64,000 nt of DNA from Azospirillaceae bacterium (GCA_028283825.1 JAPWJW010000003.1:372001-436000), one strand, 5' to 3'; counted from the first letter of the stretch, positions 34,819 through 44,105 are shown. The notes: generated by a model not told the origin, from the sequence alone. A program made the numbers and translations.

Positions 34819-37185
34819 TTAGTGCGACGTACCGGAGAAAGCCGGGCTGACGAACATGCCAAGCTTGTTAAAGATCATGCGGAAGAAGATGCGGTTACCG
34901 GACGGGATGCCGATGCGCTGCGTGTAGTCGCGCTCCAGGATCAGCTGGAAGGTGTAGCAGTCGTCCTGGTAGGTGCCGGTGATGCTGGTGGTCACCGGGC
35001 CGCCGCCATCCGCCAGGTCGTAGCGGGTGTTGAGCGCCAGCGTGTAGTACTGCGCGAACGACGAACTGATGCCGCCGGTCAGTTCCTGCAGGTTGGTGGT
35101 GGTGTCGGCCGAGGTGCCGGTCGGCAATTCCTCTTTGCTGATGTACAGGTAGCTGCCCGACAGGCGGAAGACGGATGGGCCGAACGATCCGGTGAAGTCG
35201 TGCATGCGCTGGGCGCCGGTATCGGGATCCAGGCGGAAGCCGTAGCTGATGTCCATCCACTGGCTGGGGGTCAGTTCCAGGCGGCCGACGATATCGGACT
35301 GGCGGCTATACAGGCCCGAATTCACGGCGAAATCGGTGTCGTGCTGCAGGCGGTAGCTTTGGCCGACGAACAGCGTGCTGCTGCCGCCGCCGCTGCCGTA
35401 GACGCCGGCGCGCACGCCGTAGGTCACGCGTTGCCCACCATCCAGCAGGTCGACGCCGGGATAACGGCTCATCCGGAACAGGTTGGTGGAATCGAACTCG
35501 ATATCCTCGCTGTCCTCGTTCGGGATGTCGTTGCTGTTATGGATGTTGGGCGCGGCGGTGAACGCCACGACGGGTTCGATCATCTCCGACACGGTCCCGT
35601 CCTGGCGCACGAAGGGCAGCCGGGTCATGATCTGGCCCTGGGGGAAGATACGGACGCGGTTGTAGGATTCGCGCTGGTCCGTCGTCGTGTTCTCAAAGTT
35701 GGCGATGGAATAGGCGTCGGTGCGCAGCAGGGCGTTCACGGTGGTGACCATGCCCAGGCCGTTGATGTAGTCGCCCTGCCACCCGCCAACCTGCGAGGCG
35801 CGGCGGGAACGGGTACCCTGTTCGCGATACAGGTCCAGCATCTGGGCATCGTAGGACCAGCGGCCCCCGAAGGTCTCGCCCGGTTCGCCCATCGCGCTGT
35901 AGGTCAGCAGCGGCAGGGCGATCGGCTCTTCCAGGGTGTTGGAGGGCCGCAAATCCTGGAAGGCGTAGATGCCGGCGTTGAAATAGTCGCGCCCGTCGAA
36001 CCGTTCGGCATAAACCCGGCTGGTCAGCAACTGCTCCGAGCTATAGCTGTAGCGCAGCAGGAAATTGTCGTCGGTGGTGCGGTTGACGTCAAAACCCCAC
36101 CGCCAGGCGTCGCTGATGTCGAACTGGGCCCGGCCCTGCACATAGCCCTGCAGCTTGTACGGATCGCCTGCTTGCGCCGTGTAGGGGGCGTAGGTGGCCG
36201 CACCCTGGATGTCCAGGAAGCCGTTGGTAAAGCGTTCGCGGTACTTGCCGCCGGCCAGCAATCCATCGGACGTGCTGGGCGTCAGGTCGATCAACAGGTC
36301 CTTGTCCGGCGAGATGTCGTAATAATACCGGATGCGGGCGAAGGTGCCGAGGTTGCTGTTGTAGCCGATGCTGGGCGTCAGGAAGCCGCTGCGCCGGTCC
36401 ACGGTGGGATCGGGCATGGAGAAGGTCGGCATGTAGAACATCGGCACGCCGCCGATTTCCATGGTCGCGTCGCGGAAATAGATGTCGTGCGACGTGGCGT
36501 CGTGCGTCACCTGCTTGGCCCGGATCTGCCAGGTGGGCGACCGCGTGGGGTCGTCCTCGCACAATTTGCAGGGGCTGTAGGTGCCGCGGGTGATGCGGGT
36601 ATAGCGGCCGTCGATGCGCTCGGCCTGATAGCCCGCCATGCGGCTGTTATCCTGCAGCAGCATGCGCGCCTGATCGACGAAGGCCTGCTTCTGGTCCTCC
36701 GTCAGTTCAGCGTAGTCGCCGAACATGACCTCGCCGTCCGGCTGGACCATGACGACATGACCGCTGGCGGTGATGACGTTGGACCGTTCGCTGTAACTGA
36801 TGGTGTCGGCCAGCACCACGTGGCCGCCCTGGGACAGCTGCACGTTGCCGGTGGCGGTGGTGATGCCCAGGTCGTTATCGGTATCGACCTGATCGGCCTC
36901 AAGCAGCACCGGCGGTTGTTCCTTGCCCGCCGGCGCCGGCGCCGGCGCGGGGGCCGCAACCGGCTTTGCCTGGGACGTCGGGGCCACGGGGGACGGGGCC
37001 TGCTGGGCCAGGGCCCTGGACGCCAAGGCTGTGGTCGACAAAAGGCCGACCATCAGCGCCGCGCCGATCACGCGCCGACGCGCGCTCAACGAGCGACACT
37101 CCCCAGCCAAACGCCTGGGATTTCGCTTTGGGCCAACTTCAGGCCGATGTCCTTGCTCCGCTTCATGGATCACCTTCTTGCCCAT
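34819..37185 (-). CDS. lptD: LPS-assembly outer membrane protein LptD
   Basis: About 788 residues. It inserts lipopolysaccharide into the outer leaflet with LptE. It has a signal region (RRRVIGAALMVGLLSTTALASRALAQ), a Pro/Ala-rich linker, the OstA/LptA-like beta-jellyroll (VLLEADQVDTDNDLGITTATGNVQLSQGGHV), then a long beta-barrel ending in a C-terminal aromatic strand. A CKLC pair near residue 208 may take part in disulfide formation. The start is uncertain: ATGs at 37224 and 37185 both give a long N-terminus ahead of the signal. surA and pdxA, often neighbours, are absent. Confidence 0.92.
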   Translation of the reverse strand: MGKKVIHEAEQGHRPEVGPKRNPRRLAGECRSLSARRRVIGAALMVGLLSTTALASRALAQQAPSPVAPTSQAKPVAAPAPAPAPAGKEQPPVLLEADQVDTDNDLGITTATGNVQLSQGGHVVLADTISYSERSNVITASGHVVMVQPDGEVMFGDYAELTEDQKQAFVDQARMLLQDNSRMAGYQAERIDGRYTRITRGTYSPCKLCEDDPTRSPTWQIRAKQVTHDATSHDIYFRDATMEIGGVPMFYMPTFSMPDPTVDRRSGFLTPSIGYNSNLGTFARIRYYYDISPDKDLLIDLTPSTSDGLLAGGKYRERFTNGFLDIQGAATYAPYTAQAGDPYKLQGYVQGRAQFDISDAWRWGFDVNRTTDDNFLLRYSYSSEQLLTSRVYAERFDGRDYFNAGIYAFQDLRPSNTLEEPIALPLLTYSAMGEPGETFGGRWSYDAQMLDLYREQGTRSRRASQVGGWQGDYINGLGMVTTVNALLRTDAYSIANFENTTTDQRESYNRVRIFPQGQIMTRLPFVRQDGTVSEMIEPVVAFTAAPNIHNSNDIPNEDSEDIEFDSTNLFRMSRYPGVDLLDGGQRVTYGVRAGVYGSGGGSSTLFVGQSYRLQHDTDFAVNSGLYSRQSDIVGRLELTPSQWMDISYGFRLDPDTGAQRMHDFTGSFGPSVFRLSGSYLYISKEELPTGTSADTTTNLQELTGGISSSFAQYYTLALNTRYDLADGGGPVTTSITGTYQDDCYTFQLILERDYTQRIGIPSGNRIFFRMIFNKLGMFVSPAFSGTSH

Positions 37186-37288
37186 GCCGTGTGCCAAGTC
37201 AACACGGGGGTTGGGCCGTTCCACGACGACGTACCCCGATATCGTCGGGGGATGGTGGTCGCAGGACCGGGGCGGGGTAAAAAAAGCC

Positions 37289-37531
37289 TCAGGTGAAGGC
37301 TTTGAAGGTGATGATGGTGAAGGTGTCCTTGACGCCCGGCAGGGTTTGCAGGCGCTGGGTCACGAAGTGGCCGATGTCGGCCCCATCGCTGAGGTAGCAC
37401 TTCATCATCAGGTCATATTGACCGGAGATGGAGTGCACCTCGGACACCTCTTCCAGGGATTGGACGGCCGAATCGGCCACGTCGTACGCCTTGCCCAGTT
37501 CGCACTTGATCTGCACGAAGATGGTTTGCAT
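37289..37531 (-). CDS. Stand-alone Lrp/AsnC ligand-binding (RAM) domain protein
   Basis: 80 residues with only the effector-binding half of Lrp/AsnC regulators (MQTIFVQIKCELGKAYDVADS, then SISGQYDLMMKCYLSDGADIGHFV). There is no helix-turn-helix, so it should not bind DNA itself. Such proteins form dimers or octamers and may sense small molecules or join full-length Lrp proteins. It sits 6 bp downstream of the DEAD-box helicase gene on the same strand, so it is probably cotranscribed. A functional link is unproven. Confidence 0.88.
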   Translation of the reverse strand: MQTIFVQIKCELGKAYDVADSAVQSLEEVSEVHSISGQYDLMMKCYLSDGADIGHFVTQRLQTLPGVKDTFTIITFKAFT

Positions 37532-37537
37532 GGGCGG

Positions 37538-39187
37538 TCAGGCCTCCGACGTGTCGGTTCCCGTGGGCTCGGGCGTCCGGTTGGCCGGGCGCGCGATGCG
37601 CAGCATGAAGGCCGGCACGTCCTCGCCGAAGCCGACGACGGTGGGGCCGTCATCATCGTCACGCCAACGGCGGCGCGGCTCGCCCCGGTCGTCGTTGCGC
37701 GGCGGGCGGGTGTCGCGCGCCTCGCGGGCTTCCCGGGGGGTGTCGTTGCGGCTCCGCTCATCGCGGCGGCCGCCACGCTCGTTGCCGCCACGATCGCTGC
37801 GATCGCGGCTGCGTTCGCTCCGCTCGGGCCGGCGGCCTTCCGCACGTTCCTGGGGGGCAGCCCGTTCCTGCGGGGTGGCTTGCTCCTGCGGCGCGGCGGC
37901 CTCGGGCTGGGCCTCGGGGGCGGCCTGAGCCTCGCGCGGCGCTTCGGCGGTGGCACCGCCACGGCTGCGGCTGCTCCGGCTGCGATCGCTGCGGCCGCCG
38001 GTGTCACGGCTGCCCCGGCGGCGGCGGCCAGTGCCCTCGCCTTCGGTTTCCGACGGAACGGGCGTTTCCAGGCCATCAATCATGATGCGCGGGATTTCCT
38101 TGCCGATCAGCTTCTCGATGGCGGCCAGCGTACGGCTATCGTCCGGCGTGGACAGCATGAAGGCGCGGCCGGTCTTGCCGGCACGGCCGGTACGGCCGAT
38201 GCGGTGGACGTAGTCGTCGGCGTGGTGGGGCACGTCGAAATTGAACACGTGGCTGACGCCGGCGATGTCGATGCCGCGCGCGGCCACGTCGCTGCAGCAC
38301 AGCAGGTCGATCTGGCCCTGGCGGAACGCTTCCAGCGTCTCGGTGCGCTTGGACTGAACCAGGTCGCCATGCAGGGCGCCGGCGTTGAAGCCGTGCTTGG
38401 TCAGCGACTGGTGCAGCACGGCGACGTCGCGCTTGCGGTTGCAGAAGATGAAGGCGTTCTTCACGTCCTCCGTCCGCAGCAGGTGGCGCAGCGCCTCGCG
38501 CTTGTCGTCCTGGCGGACCAGGGCCACGGCCTGGGTCACGGTGGCGGCGGGCGACGCCGGCGGGGCCACGGTGATCTCACGCGGGTTCATCAGGAAGGCG
38601 TCGGCCAGGCGCTTGATCTCCGGCGGCATGGTGGCGGAGAAGAACAGCGTCTGCCGCATCTTGGGCAGCAGGCCGACGATGCGCTCGATATCCGGGATGA
38701 AGCCCATGTCCAGCATGCGGTCGGCTTCATCGATCACCAGGATCTTGATGTCCGACAGCAGGATGTTGCCACGGTCGAACAGATCCATCATGCGGCCGGG
38801 CGTGGCGATCAGGACGTCGACGCCGCGTTCCAGCTTCTTGATCTGGTCGCCGAACGATTCGCCGCCGATCAGCAGCGCCATGTTCAGCTTATGGTACTTG
38901 CCGTAGACCTCGAAATTCTCGGCCACCTGTGCCGCCAGCTCACGCGTCGGCTCCAGGATCAGCGAACGCGGCATGCGGGCGCGGGCGCGGCCCGATGCCA
39001 GGATGTCGATCATCGGCAGCGTGAACGAGGCGGTCTTGCCCGTGCCCGTCTGGGCGCAGCCCAGCACGTCGCGACCCTGCAACACCCAGGGAATCGCCTT
39101 TTCCTGAATCGGGGTCGGCTGGCTATAGCCCGCGTCTTCAACCGCGCGAAGGACTTCCGGGCCTAGCCCAATTTCCGAGAAAAGCAT
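37538..39187 (-). CDS. DEAD-box ATP-dependent RNA helicase (RhlE-like)
   Basis: 549 residues. Helicase motifs in order: Q motif (YSQPTPIQEKAIP), Walker A AQTGTGKT (residues 45-52), PTRELAAQV, TPGR, the DEAD box (VIDEADRMLDMGF), SAT, and motif VI HRIGRTGRAG. A tail of about 170 residues rich in Arg, Ser, Glu and Gly (RSDRSRSSRSRGG) is likely to bind RNA. RhlE-type helicases act in ribosome maturation and RNA turnover, often in the cold. The long upstream gap (340 bp) leaves room for a regulatory 5' leader. Confidence 0.93.
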   Translation of the reverse strand: MLFSEIGLGPEVLRAVEDAGYSQPTPIQEKAIPWVLQGRDVLGCAQTGTGKTASFTLPMIDILASGRARARMPRSLILEPTRELAAQVAENFEVYGKYHKLNMALLIGGESFGDQIKKLERGVDVLIATPGRMMDLFDRGNILLSDIKILVIDEADRMLDMGFIPDIERIVGLLPKMRQTLFFSATMPPEIKRLADAFLMNPREITVAPPASPAATVTQAVALVRQDDKREALRHLLRTEDVKNAFIFCNRKRDVAVLHQSLTKHGFNAGALHGDLVQSKRTETLEAFRQGQIDLLCCSDVAARGIDIAGVSHVFNFDVPHHADDYVHRIGRTGRAGKTGRAFMLSTPDDSRTLAAIEKLIGKEIPRIMIDGLETPVPSETEGEGTGRRRRGSRDTGGRSDRSRSSRSRGGATAEAPREAQAAPEAQPEAAAPQEQATPQERAAPQERAEGRRPERSERSRDRSDRGGNERGGRRDERSRNDTPREAREARDTRPPRNDDRGEPRRRWRDDDDGPTVVGFGEDVPAFMLRIARPANRTPEPTGTDTSEA

Positions 39188-39527
39188 GCGACCTTATATT
39201 CTGTGAGGTGTTCGTCGTTGGCGCCGGGAAGATCGGCCAAGGGCCTGCCACCCTTGGGCCATGTCTTCCGAATGGCGTCAGGCATAGTCGGGTCCGCAGG
39301 GCCGCCATCCCATACATGACCTTACGCAACCTAGTTCCCGAGGTATCGGTCCCGGAAGCTTCGCTCCCGGGGGGCCATCGCTCAAGAAACAGAGACGGTT
39401 GCGGGCCGATCAGCGGCTTTGCGCGTCCCGTCGAACAGCCATGCGTCGGCTTGGCGGAAACCGCCGCATGATCTAGGGTCGCGCGTTCGATATCAATTCC
39501 AGCCCGTAAGGGCAAGGATTTCCTTTA
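39188..39527. other. Intergenic region between the DEAD-box helicase and hydrolase genes
   Basis: 340 bp between divergent genes. Short frames have no family features. No clear terminator, RNA gene or repeat was found. Part of it may be the helicase 5' untranslated leader. Confidence 0.4.
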
Positions 39528-40286
39528 ATGTCAACTATTGTGTCAGCGGTGCGCGCCGCAAAAAAGCCGACTTTGATCCTGTTGCCGGGCCTGCTGTGCG
39601 ATGCCGCCCTGTGGCGGCACCAAATCACGCATCTGGCGGACGTCGCCGACATCCGGGTGGCGGAAATCACCGCCGCCGAGTCGATGGCGGCCCTGGCGGC
39701 GGCCGTGCTGGCCGACGCGCCCGACGGGTTCAGCCTGGCGGCCCTGTCCATGGGCGGCTACGTGGCGCTGGAGGTGATGCGCCAGGCGGGGCACCGGGTG
39801 GATCGGCTGGCCTTGCTGGACACCTCCGCCCGGCCGGACAGCGCGGAGCAACAGCGGCGGCGGCGCGGCCTGCTGGCGCTGGCCAAGACCGGCAAGTTCC
39901 GGGGCGTGACGCCGCGCCTGCTGCCGTCGCTGCTGCATCCGGACCACCAGGATGATCCCGCCATCGCCGATGAAGTGATGGCCATGGCCGAGCGGGTGGG
40001 GCGCGACGCGTTCATCCGCCAGCAGACCGCCATCCTGGGGCGGCCCGACGGCCGCCCGGACCTGGCCGCCATCCGCTGCCCCACGCTGGTCGTTGTCGGG
40101 CGGGAGGACGCGGTGACGCCGCTGGCATGGGCGGAGGAGATGGCGTCCCTGCTGCCCCACGCCCGGCTGGCGGTGGTGGAACGCTGCGGCCACCTGGCGC
40201 CGCTGGAACAGCCGGAGGTCACCACCGCCCTGATGCGTGACTGGCTGACGGGAAACCCCGCAGGGGACGCCTTGTCGCAGTCCTGA
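39528..40286 (+). CDS. Alpha/beta-fold hydrolase
   Basis: 252 residues with the alpha/beta-hydrolase order: LILLPGLLCDAALWRHQI (oxyanion region), nucleophile elbow LSMGGYVAL (G-x-S-x-G type), acid in VVGREDAVTPL, and His in ERCGHLAPLEQPE. No signal peptide. The substrate is unknown; the closest general type is the small esterase/BioH-like group. It is monocistronic as far as can be seen. Confidence 0.85.
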   Translation: MSTIVSAVRAAKKPTLILLPGLLCDAALWRHQITHLADVADIRVAEITAAESMAALAAAVLADAPDGFSLAALSMGGYVALEVMRQAGHRVDRLALLDTSARPDSAEQQRRRRGLLALAKTGKFRGVTPRLLPSLLHPDHQDDPAIADEVMAMAERVGRDAFIRQQTAILGRPDGRPDLAAIRCPTLVVVGREDAVTPLAWAEEMASLLPHARLAVVERCGHLAPLEQPEVTTALMRDWLTGNPAGDALSQS

Positions 40287-40450
40287 GAACGGCGGGAACT
40301 TGGGGTGCGGCACCCTTGTTTTGGTCCAGTCAGTGCCCATCATCAGTATAGATGACACGACAATGTCACCAGCCGGTTGCGCTCCCCGCGAAAACTGGTC
40401 TAGGCTTCCCTTGTTGGCGCAACCGCCTCTTGATTTGAAGGATGACACCC

Positions 40451-40591
40451 ATGGTCACCATCGGCATCGCTGCTTTCCTCGGCCTCAGCCTGCTCGCCGC
40501 GCTGTCCATCGCCGCCGTGAAGCCGGCCGAGGCCAACAGTCATCACGGCCATGGTCATGACGACCATGGTCACGGTGGCCACGGCCACTGA
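40451..40591 (+). CDS. Small exported histidine-rich peptide
   Basis: A 46-residue protein not longer than many spurious frames but well supported. A GAAGGA ribosome site (40437-40442) lies 8 nt before the ATG. The N-terminus is a good signal peptide or membrane anchor (IGIAAFLGLSLLAALSIAAV), and the remaining 16 or so residues are almost pure His/Gly/Asp (HHGHGHDDHGHGGHGH). Such tails bind Ni, Zn or Co. An ATG at 40442 abuts the ribosome site and is less likely. There is no metal transporter next to it. Role unknown; metal buffering in the periplasm is a guess. Confidence 0.65.
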   Translation: MVTIGIAAFLGLSLLAALSIAAVKPAEANSHHGHGHDDHGHGGHGH

Positions 40592-40623
40592 GCCGGATCG
40601 GGCTTCACCCAATTCCTGAAGCA

Positions 40624-40656
40624 AGCGGCTTGGGACGGTGCCGTCCCAAGTTGCCG
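40624..40656. terminator. Hairpin after the His-rich gene
   Basis: Stem CTTGGGACGG/CCGTCCCAAG with a 2-nt centre, extended by GCGG/CCGC outside. It begins 33 bp after the His-rich stop codon. No T tract follows. Confidence 0.45.
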
Positions 40657-40728
40657 CCTGTCAGGAGCGGGGCGGGGGGTGAAAGTTAAGCGTTGTCCGT
40701 TGGGCAGGTGTCCAGGACGCCGCACATG

Positions 40729-40763
40729 AAAAAAGCCGCCAGGTGCTGCCCGGCGGCTTTTTT
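40729..40763 (-). terminator. Terminator after parE
   Basis: GCCGCC/GGCGGC stem with additional pairing near the loop, flanked by A6 and T6, so it can act on both strands. It lies 28 bp from the parE stop. Confidence 0.85.
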
Positions 40764-40790
40764 CATGGGATCGGGGAACCTGAACGTTTG

Positions 40791-42779
40791 TCAGACGTCC
40801 AGGTCCTGCGCGAAGCGAGCGTTTTCCTGGATGAACTTGAAGCGCAGTTCCGGCTTGCGGCCCATCAGGCTTTCCACCAATGAGGCGGTGTTCTCCGCAT
40901 CGTCCTTCTGCTCCGGGTCGCGCAGGTCCGGCACCGTCACGCGCAGCAGGGTGCGGCGCGTCGGATCCATGGTGGTTTCCTTCAACTGTGAAGGCTGCAT
41001 TTCGCCCAGGCCTTTGAAGCGGCTGATCTCAAGCTTCTGGTTGGCCTTGAACACGGTGGCCATCAACTCGTCCTTATGGGCGTCGTCGCGGGCGTAGCGG
41101 ACGTTGTTGCCCTGGGACAGGCGGTAGAGCGGGGGCAGGGCCAGGAACAAATGGCCCTTCTCGATCAGCGCCGGCATCTCCCGATAGAAGAAGGTCATGA
41201 GCAATGAGGCGATGTGGGCGCCGTCCACGTCGGCGTCCGTCATGATGACGATGCGCTCATAGCGCAGGCGCTCCGCGGAGAAGTCCTTGCCGGCGCCGCA
41301 GCCCATGGCCTGCACCAGGTCGCTCAGTTCCTGGTTGCCGCGCAGCTTGTCGATGCTGGCCGAGGCCACGTTCAGGATCTTGCCGCGCAACGGCAGGATG
41401 GCCTGGGTCTCGCGGTTGCGTGCCTGCTTGGCGCTGCCGCCGGCGCTGTCGCCCTCAACGATGAAGATCTCCGTGCCCTCGGCACTCTGGCGCGAGCAGT
41501 CGGCCAGCTTGCCGGGCAGGCGCAGGCGGCGGGTGGGCGTCTTGCGCGCCATGTCCTTGGCCGCACGGCGGCGCGCCCGCTCATCCGCCTTCTCGATCAG
41601 GCGGTCCAGCAGGCCCTTGGCGGCGTCGGGGGCGGCCGACAGCCAATGGTCGAAATGGTCCTTGATGGCGGCTTCAGTCAGGCGCACGGCCTCGGCACTC
41701 ACCAGCTTTTCCTTGGTCTGGCCCTGGAACTGAGGTTCGCGGATGAAGAGGGACAGCAGGATGGTGGCGCCGTCCACCACGTCCTCGGCCGTCAGGGACG
41801 GGCCGCGGCGGTTGCCCACCAGCTCACTGTAGCCCTTCAAGGCACGGGTCAGCGCCTGGCGCAGGCCCTGCTCATGCGTGCCGCCCTGGGGGGTGGGCAC
41901 GGTGTTGCAGTAGGTATGGCTGAAACCCTCGTCATCCTCGGGCCAGGCGACGGCCCATTCCACGCGGCCGGCCCGGTTGGGGAATTCGGCCTGGCCGGCG
42001 AAGGGGGTGGGGGTGACGGTGCGCCGATCCTTGAGGGAGGAGACCAGATAGTCCAGCAGTCCGTTGGGGAAGTGCAGCGTCTCCGTCGCCGGGATGGCGC
42101 TGTCGGCCGTCAGCATGGACGGGTCGCAACTCCAGCGGATCTCCACGCCCCGGAACAGATAGGCCTTGGACCGCGCCATGCGGTACAGGCGCTCCGGTTT
42201 GAAATGCGCGCCTTCGCCGAAGATCTGGGCGTCGGGGTGGAAACGCACCAGCGTGCCGCGCCGGTTGTTCACCGGGCCGGCGTTGACCAACGGGCCCAGG
42301 GGGGCGCCGCGGCTGTAGCTCTGGGTGTAGAGCGTGCGGTCGCGCGCCACCTCCACCGTCAGCTGGTCGGTCAGGGCGGTCACCACCGACAGGCCGACGC
42401 CGTGCAGGCCGCCGGACGTCTCATAGGCCTTGCCGCTGAACTTGCCGCCGGAGTGCAGGGTCGTGAGGATGACCTCCAGCGCCGACTTGCCCGGGTATTT
42501 CGGGTGATCGTCCACCGGGATGCCGCGACCGTTGTCGCGGATGGTCACTACCCCGTCGGCGCTCAGGTCCAGGTCGATGCGGGAGGCATGGCCCGCCACC
42601 GCCTCGTCCATGGCATTGTCCAGCACCTCGGCCACCAGATGGTGCAGGGCACGTTCGTCCGTGCCGCCGATGTACATGCCGGGGCGGCGGCGGACAGGTT
42701 CCAGCCCCTCCAGGACCTCGATGTCCTGGGCGGAATAGCTGTCCTGCTTGCGGGCGGTATTTTGGAAAAGGTCGCTCAT
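40791..42779 (-). CDS. parE: DNA topoisomerase IV subunit B
   Basis: 662 residues. The GHKL ATPase domain shows VLEGLEPVRRRPGMYIGGTD, EVLDNAMDEAVAGHA and GGLHGVGLSVVTAL. The transducer domain follows, then the TOPRIM domain (EGDSAGGSAKQARNRETQAILPL; DADVDGAHIASLLMTFF) and the short C-terminal region. It lacks the extra insert of GyrB, and with 662 residues fits ParE. It partners ParC (not in window) to decatenate chromosomes. Monocistronic. Confidence 0.95.
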   Translation of the reverse strand: MSDLFQNTARKQDSYSAQDIEVLEGLEPVRRRPGMYIGGTDERALHHLVAEVLDNAMDEAVAGHASRIDLDLSADGVVTIRDNGRGIPVDDHPKYPGKSALEVILTTLHSGGKFSGKAYETSGGLHGVGLSVVTALTDQLTVEVARDRTLYTQSYSRGAPLGPLVNAGPVNNRRGTLVRFHPDAQIFGEGAHFKPERLYRMARSKAYLFRGVEIRWSCDPSMLTADSAIPATETLHFPNGLLDYLVSSLKDRRTVTPTPFAGQAEFPNRAGRVEWAVAWPEDDEGFSHTYCNTVPTPQGGTHEQGLRQALTRALKGYSELVGNRRGPSLTAEDVVDGATILLSLFIREPQFQGQTKEKLVSAEAVRLTEAAIKDHFDHWLSAAPDAAKGLLDRLIEKADERARRRAAKDMARKTPTRRLRLPGKLADCSRQSAEGTEIFIVEGDSAGGSAKQARNRETQAILPLRGKILNVASASIDKLRGNQELSDLVQAMGCGAGKDFSAERLRYERIVIMTDADVDGAHIASLLMTFFYREMPALIEKGHLFLALPPLYRLSQGNNVRYARDDAHKDELMATVFKANQKLEISRFKGLGEMQPSQLKETTMDPTRRTLLRVTVPDLRDPEQKDDAENTASLVESLMGRKPELRFKFIQENARFAQDLDV

Positions 42780-42914
42780 GCCCCATTATAGGTTTGGCCG
42801 CCGCCGCAGTTCAAGGAACATGGGCGGGTGACGCGGTCCCATAACCACCACATTTTGTAAGGATGGACGCGGCGCCCCGCCACATGGAGGGGAAGGCCCG
42901 CCCAGGAGCATGAC

Positions 42915-43313
42915 ATGAGCGACCAGAGGCCCATTCCCGACTTTTCCGCCGCCCCGGCGCTGCGCACCTTCGCGATGCCGGCCGACACCAACGCCAACGG
43001 CGATATTTTCGGCGGCTGGGTCCTGTCGCAGATGGATTTGGCCGGGGCCGCCAAGGCCATCCGCCGGGCGCGCGGCAAGGTCGCCACCGTGGGCGTGGAG
43101 GCGATGAAGTTCTATCGCCCCGTGGCCGTGGGCGACGAGTTGAACTGCTACACCGAGATCATCGCCGTCGGCCGCACCTCCATCCGGGTGCGCATCGACA
43201 CCTGGGTGCGCCGCGGCGCCACGGGCGAGGCGGTGCAGGTGACCGAGGGCGTGTTCACCTACGTCGCCATTGGCGAGGATGGCCGGCCACGGCCGGTGTC
43301 GGTCGAGGATTGA
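42915..43313 (+). CDS. Acyl-CoA thioesterase, YciA-like hotdog protein
   Basis: 132 residues, hotdog fold. Landmarks: RTFAMPADTNANGDIFGGWVLSQMDLAG (with the catalytic Asp in the NGDIFGGW region), KVATVGVEAMKFYRPVAVGDEL and RTSIRVRIDTWVRR. It hydrolyses acyl-CoA thioesters in the cytoplasm; chain-length preference cannot be read. It is divergent from parE, with a 135-bp promoter gap, and followed by structured repeat copy A. Confidence 0.9.
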   Translation: MSDQRPIPDFSAAPALRTFAMPADTNANGDIFGGWVLSQMDLAGAAKAIRRARGKVATVGVEAMKFYRPVAVGDELNCYTEIIAVGRTSIRVRIDTWVRRGATGEAVQVTEGVFTYVAIGEDGRPRPVSVED

Positions 43314-43317
43314 TGCC

Positions 43318-43443
43318 AGCGGCACGAGATTCTGACTCGTGCCGCTTAGGCCCCGACTGGGGCCGCCGGAAGTTCAAGGGCGCCGACAGCGCCCTTGAAC
43401 TGAGGAAGCCAGCCCGCGGATGCGGGCGCCCGGCGCTTGAGGG
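43318..43443 (+). repeat. Structured intergenic repeat, copy A (plus orientation)
   Basis: The clearest copy. Hairpin 1 is an 11-bp perfect stem AGCGGCACGAG/CTCGTGCCGCT (43318-43346). Stem 2 is GGCCCC-GACT-GGGGCC (43349-43364), then GCCGGA (43365-43370). Hairpin 3 is a 13-bp perfect stem (43371-43401), then GAGGA (43402-43406) and AGCCA. Stem 4 is GCCCGC-GGAT-GCGGGC (43412-43427), then GCCCGGCG and CTTGAGGG. It begins 5 bp after the thioesterase stop, between convergent genes. Confidence 0.85.
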
Positions 43444-43455
43444 GGACATTTAAGC

Positions 43456-43494
43456 AAAAGAAACGGGCCCGTTCCGGCGAAGGAACGGGCCCGT
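43456..43494 (-). terminator. Terminator after the Ala/Pro-rich lipoprotein gene
   Basis: A perfect 13-bp stem ACGGGCCCGTTCC/GGAACGGGCCCGT with a 6-nt loop (43463-43494), followed on the minus strand by a T-rich run. It lies about 63 bp past the lipoprotein stop. Confidence 0.85.
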
Positions 43495-43556
43495 AACCTT
43501 GTAACCGATCACCAGGCGGACCGATGGCCCGTCAGGCGAAAGCCCCGACGCTGACG

Positions 43557-43817
43557 TCAGTTGCCCTTGGGCGTGTCAGACGAAGAGGGCTCCGGCGTGG
43601 TCGGGGCCGGCGGGGTGGCGTTGTCCGCCGGGGCCGGCGCGGTGGCATCCGGGGCGGGGGTGGCGCTGTTGTCAGCGGGAACGGCGGGCGCTTCGGCCGG
43701 CGCGGCGGGCGCGGCCGCCGGAGCTTCGGTCTTCGGCGGGGGCGGGGCGTCGTGCTTGTCGCAGGCGGCGAGGCCAACCAGCAGGACCGGGGCGAGCATC
43801 AGGGCTTTAAAGCGCAT
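43557..43817 (-). CDS. Small Ala/Pro-rich lipoprotein
   Basis: 86 residues. The signal peptide ends in lipobox LAAC (Cys19). After DKHDAPPPPK the mature part is nearly all Ala, Pro, Thr, Ser and Glu, presumably unstructured. No domain was recognised. Asp at +2 (C-D) would favour inner-membrane retention in enterobacteria, though the rule is less certain here. The ATG follows a GGAGAGG-like ribosome site. Confidence 0.75.
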   Translation of the reverse strand: MRFKALMLAPVLLVGLAACDKHDAPPPPKTEAPAAAPAAPAEAPAVPADNSATPAPDATAPAPADNATPPAPTTPEPSSSDTPKGN

Positions 43818-44105
43818 ATTCCTCTCCTTCTATGCGTCTTTACGCACGGTGTGGCCCGTACGTCTTGACGTCGTGGTTCTGGGCGACCCGTGGGGGAACC
43901 CCGAACCACGACAATGGTTTTGCAGCATCTTCCGGCGGAATTAAGGCAAAATGACCGGCCGACACGTAACGACCGGCCTCGCGCATTAACCAAAGCGGAA
44001 ATGCCACCGCCTTGATAACACGCCAGACCGGAACGCATTCCAACAAACAATTTGTCCTAGACCTTTTTGGGCCCGGGATGGATGCCGCTCAACGGGGATT
44101 CGGCC

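Noticed and set aside
34162-37296. Plus-strand frame of 1044 codons opposite lptD and the peroxidase
   Set aside because: It spans two real minus-strand genes and their intergenic terminator; no domain was recognised in it.
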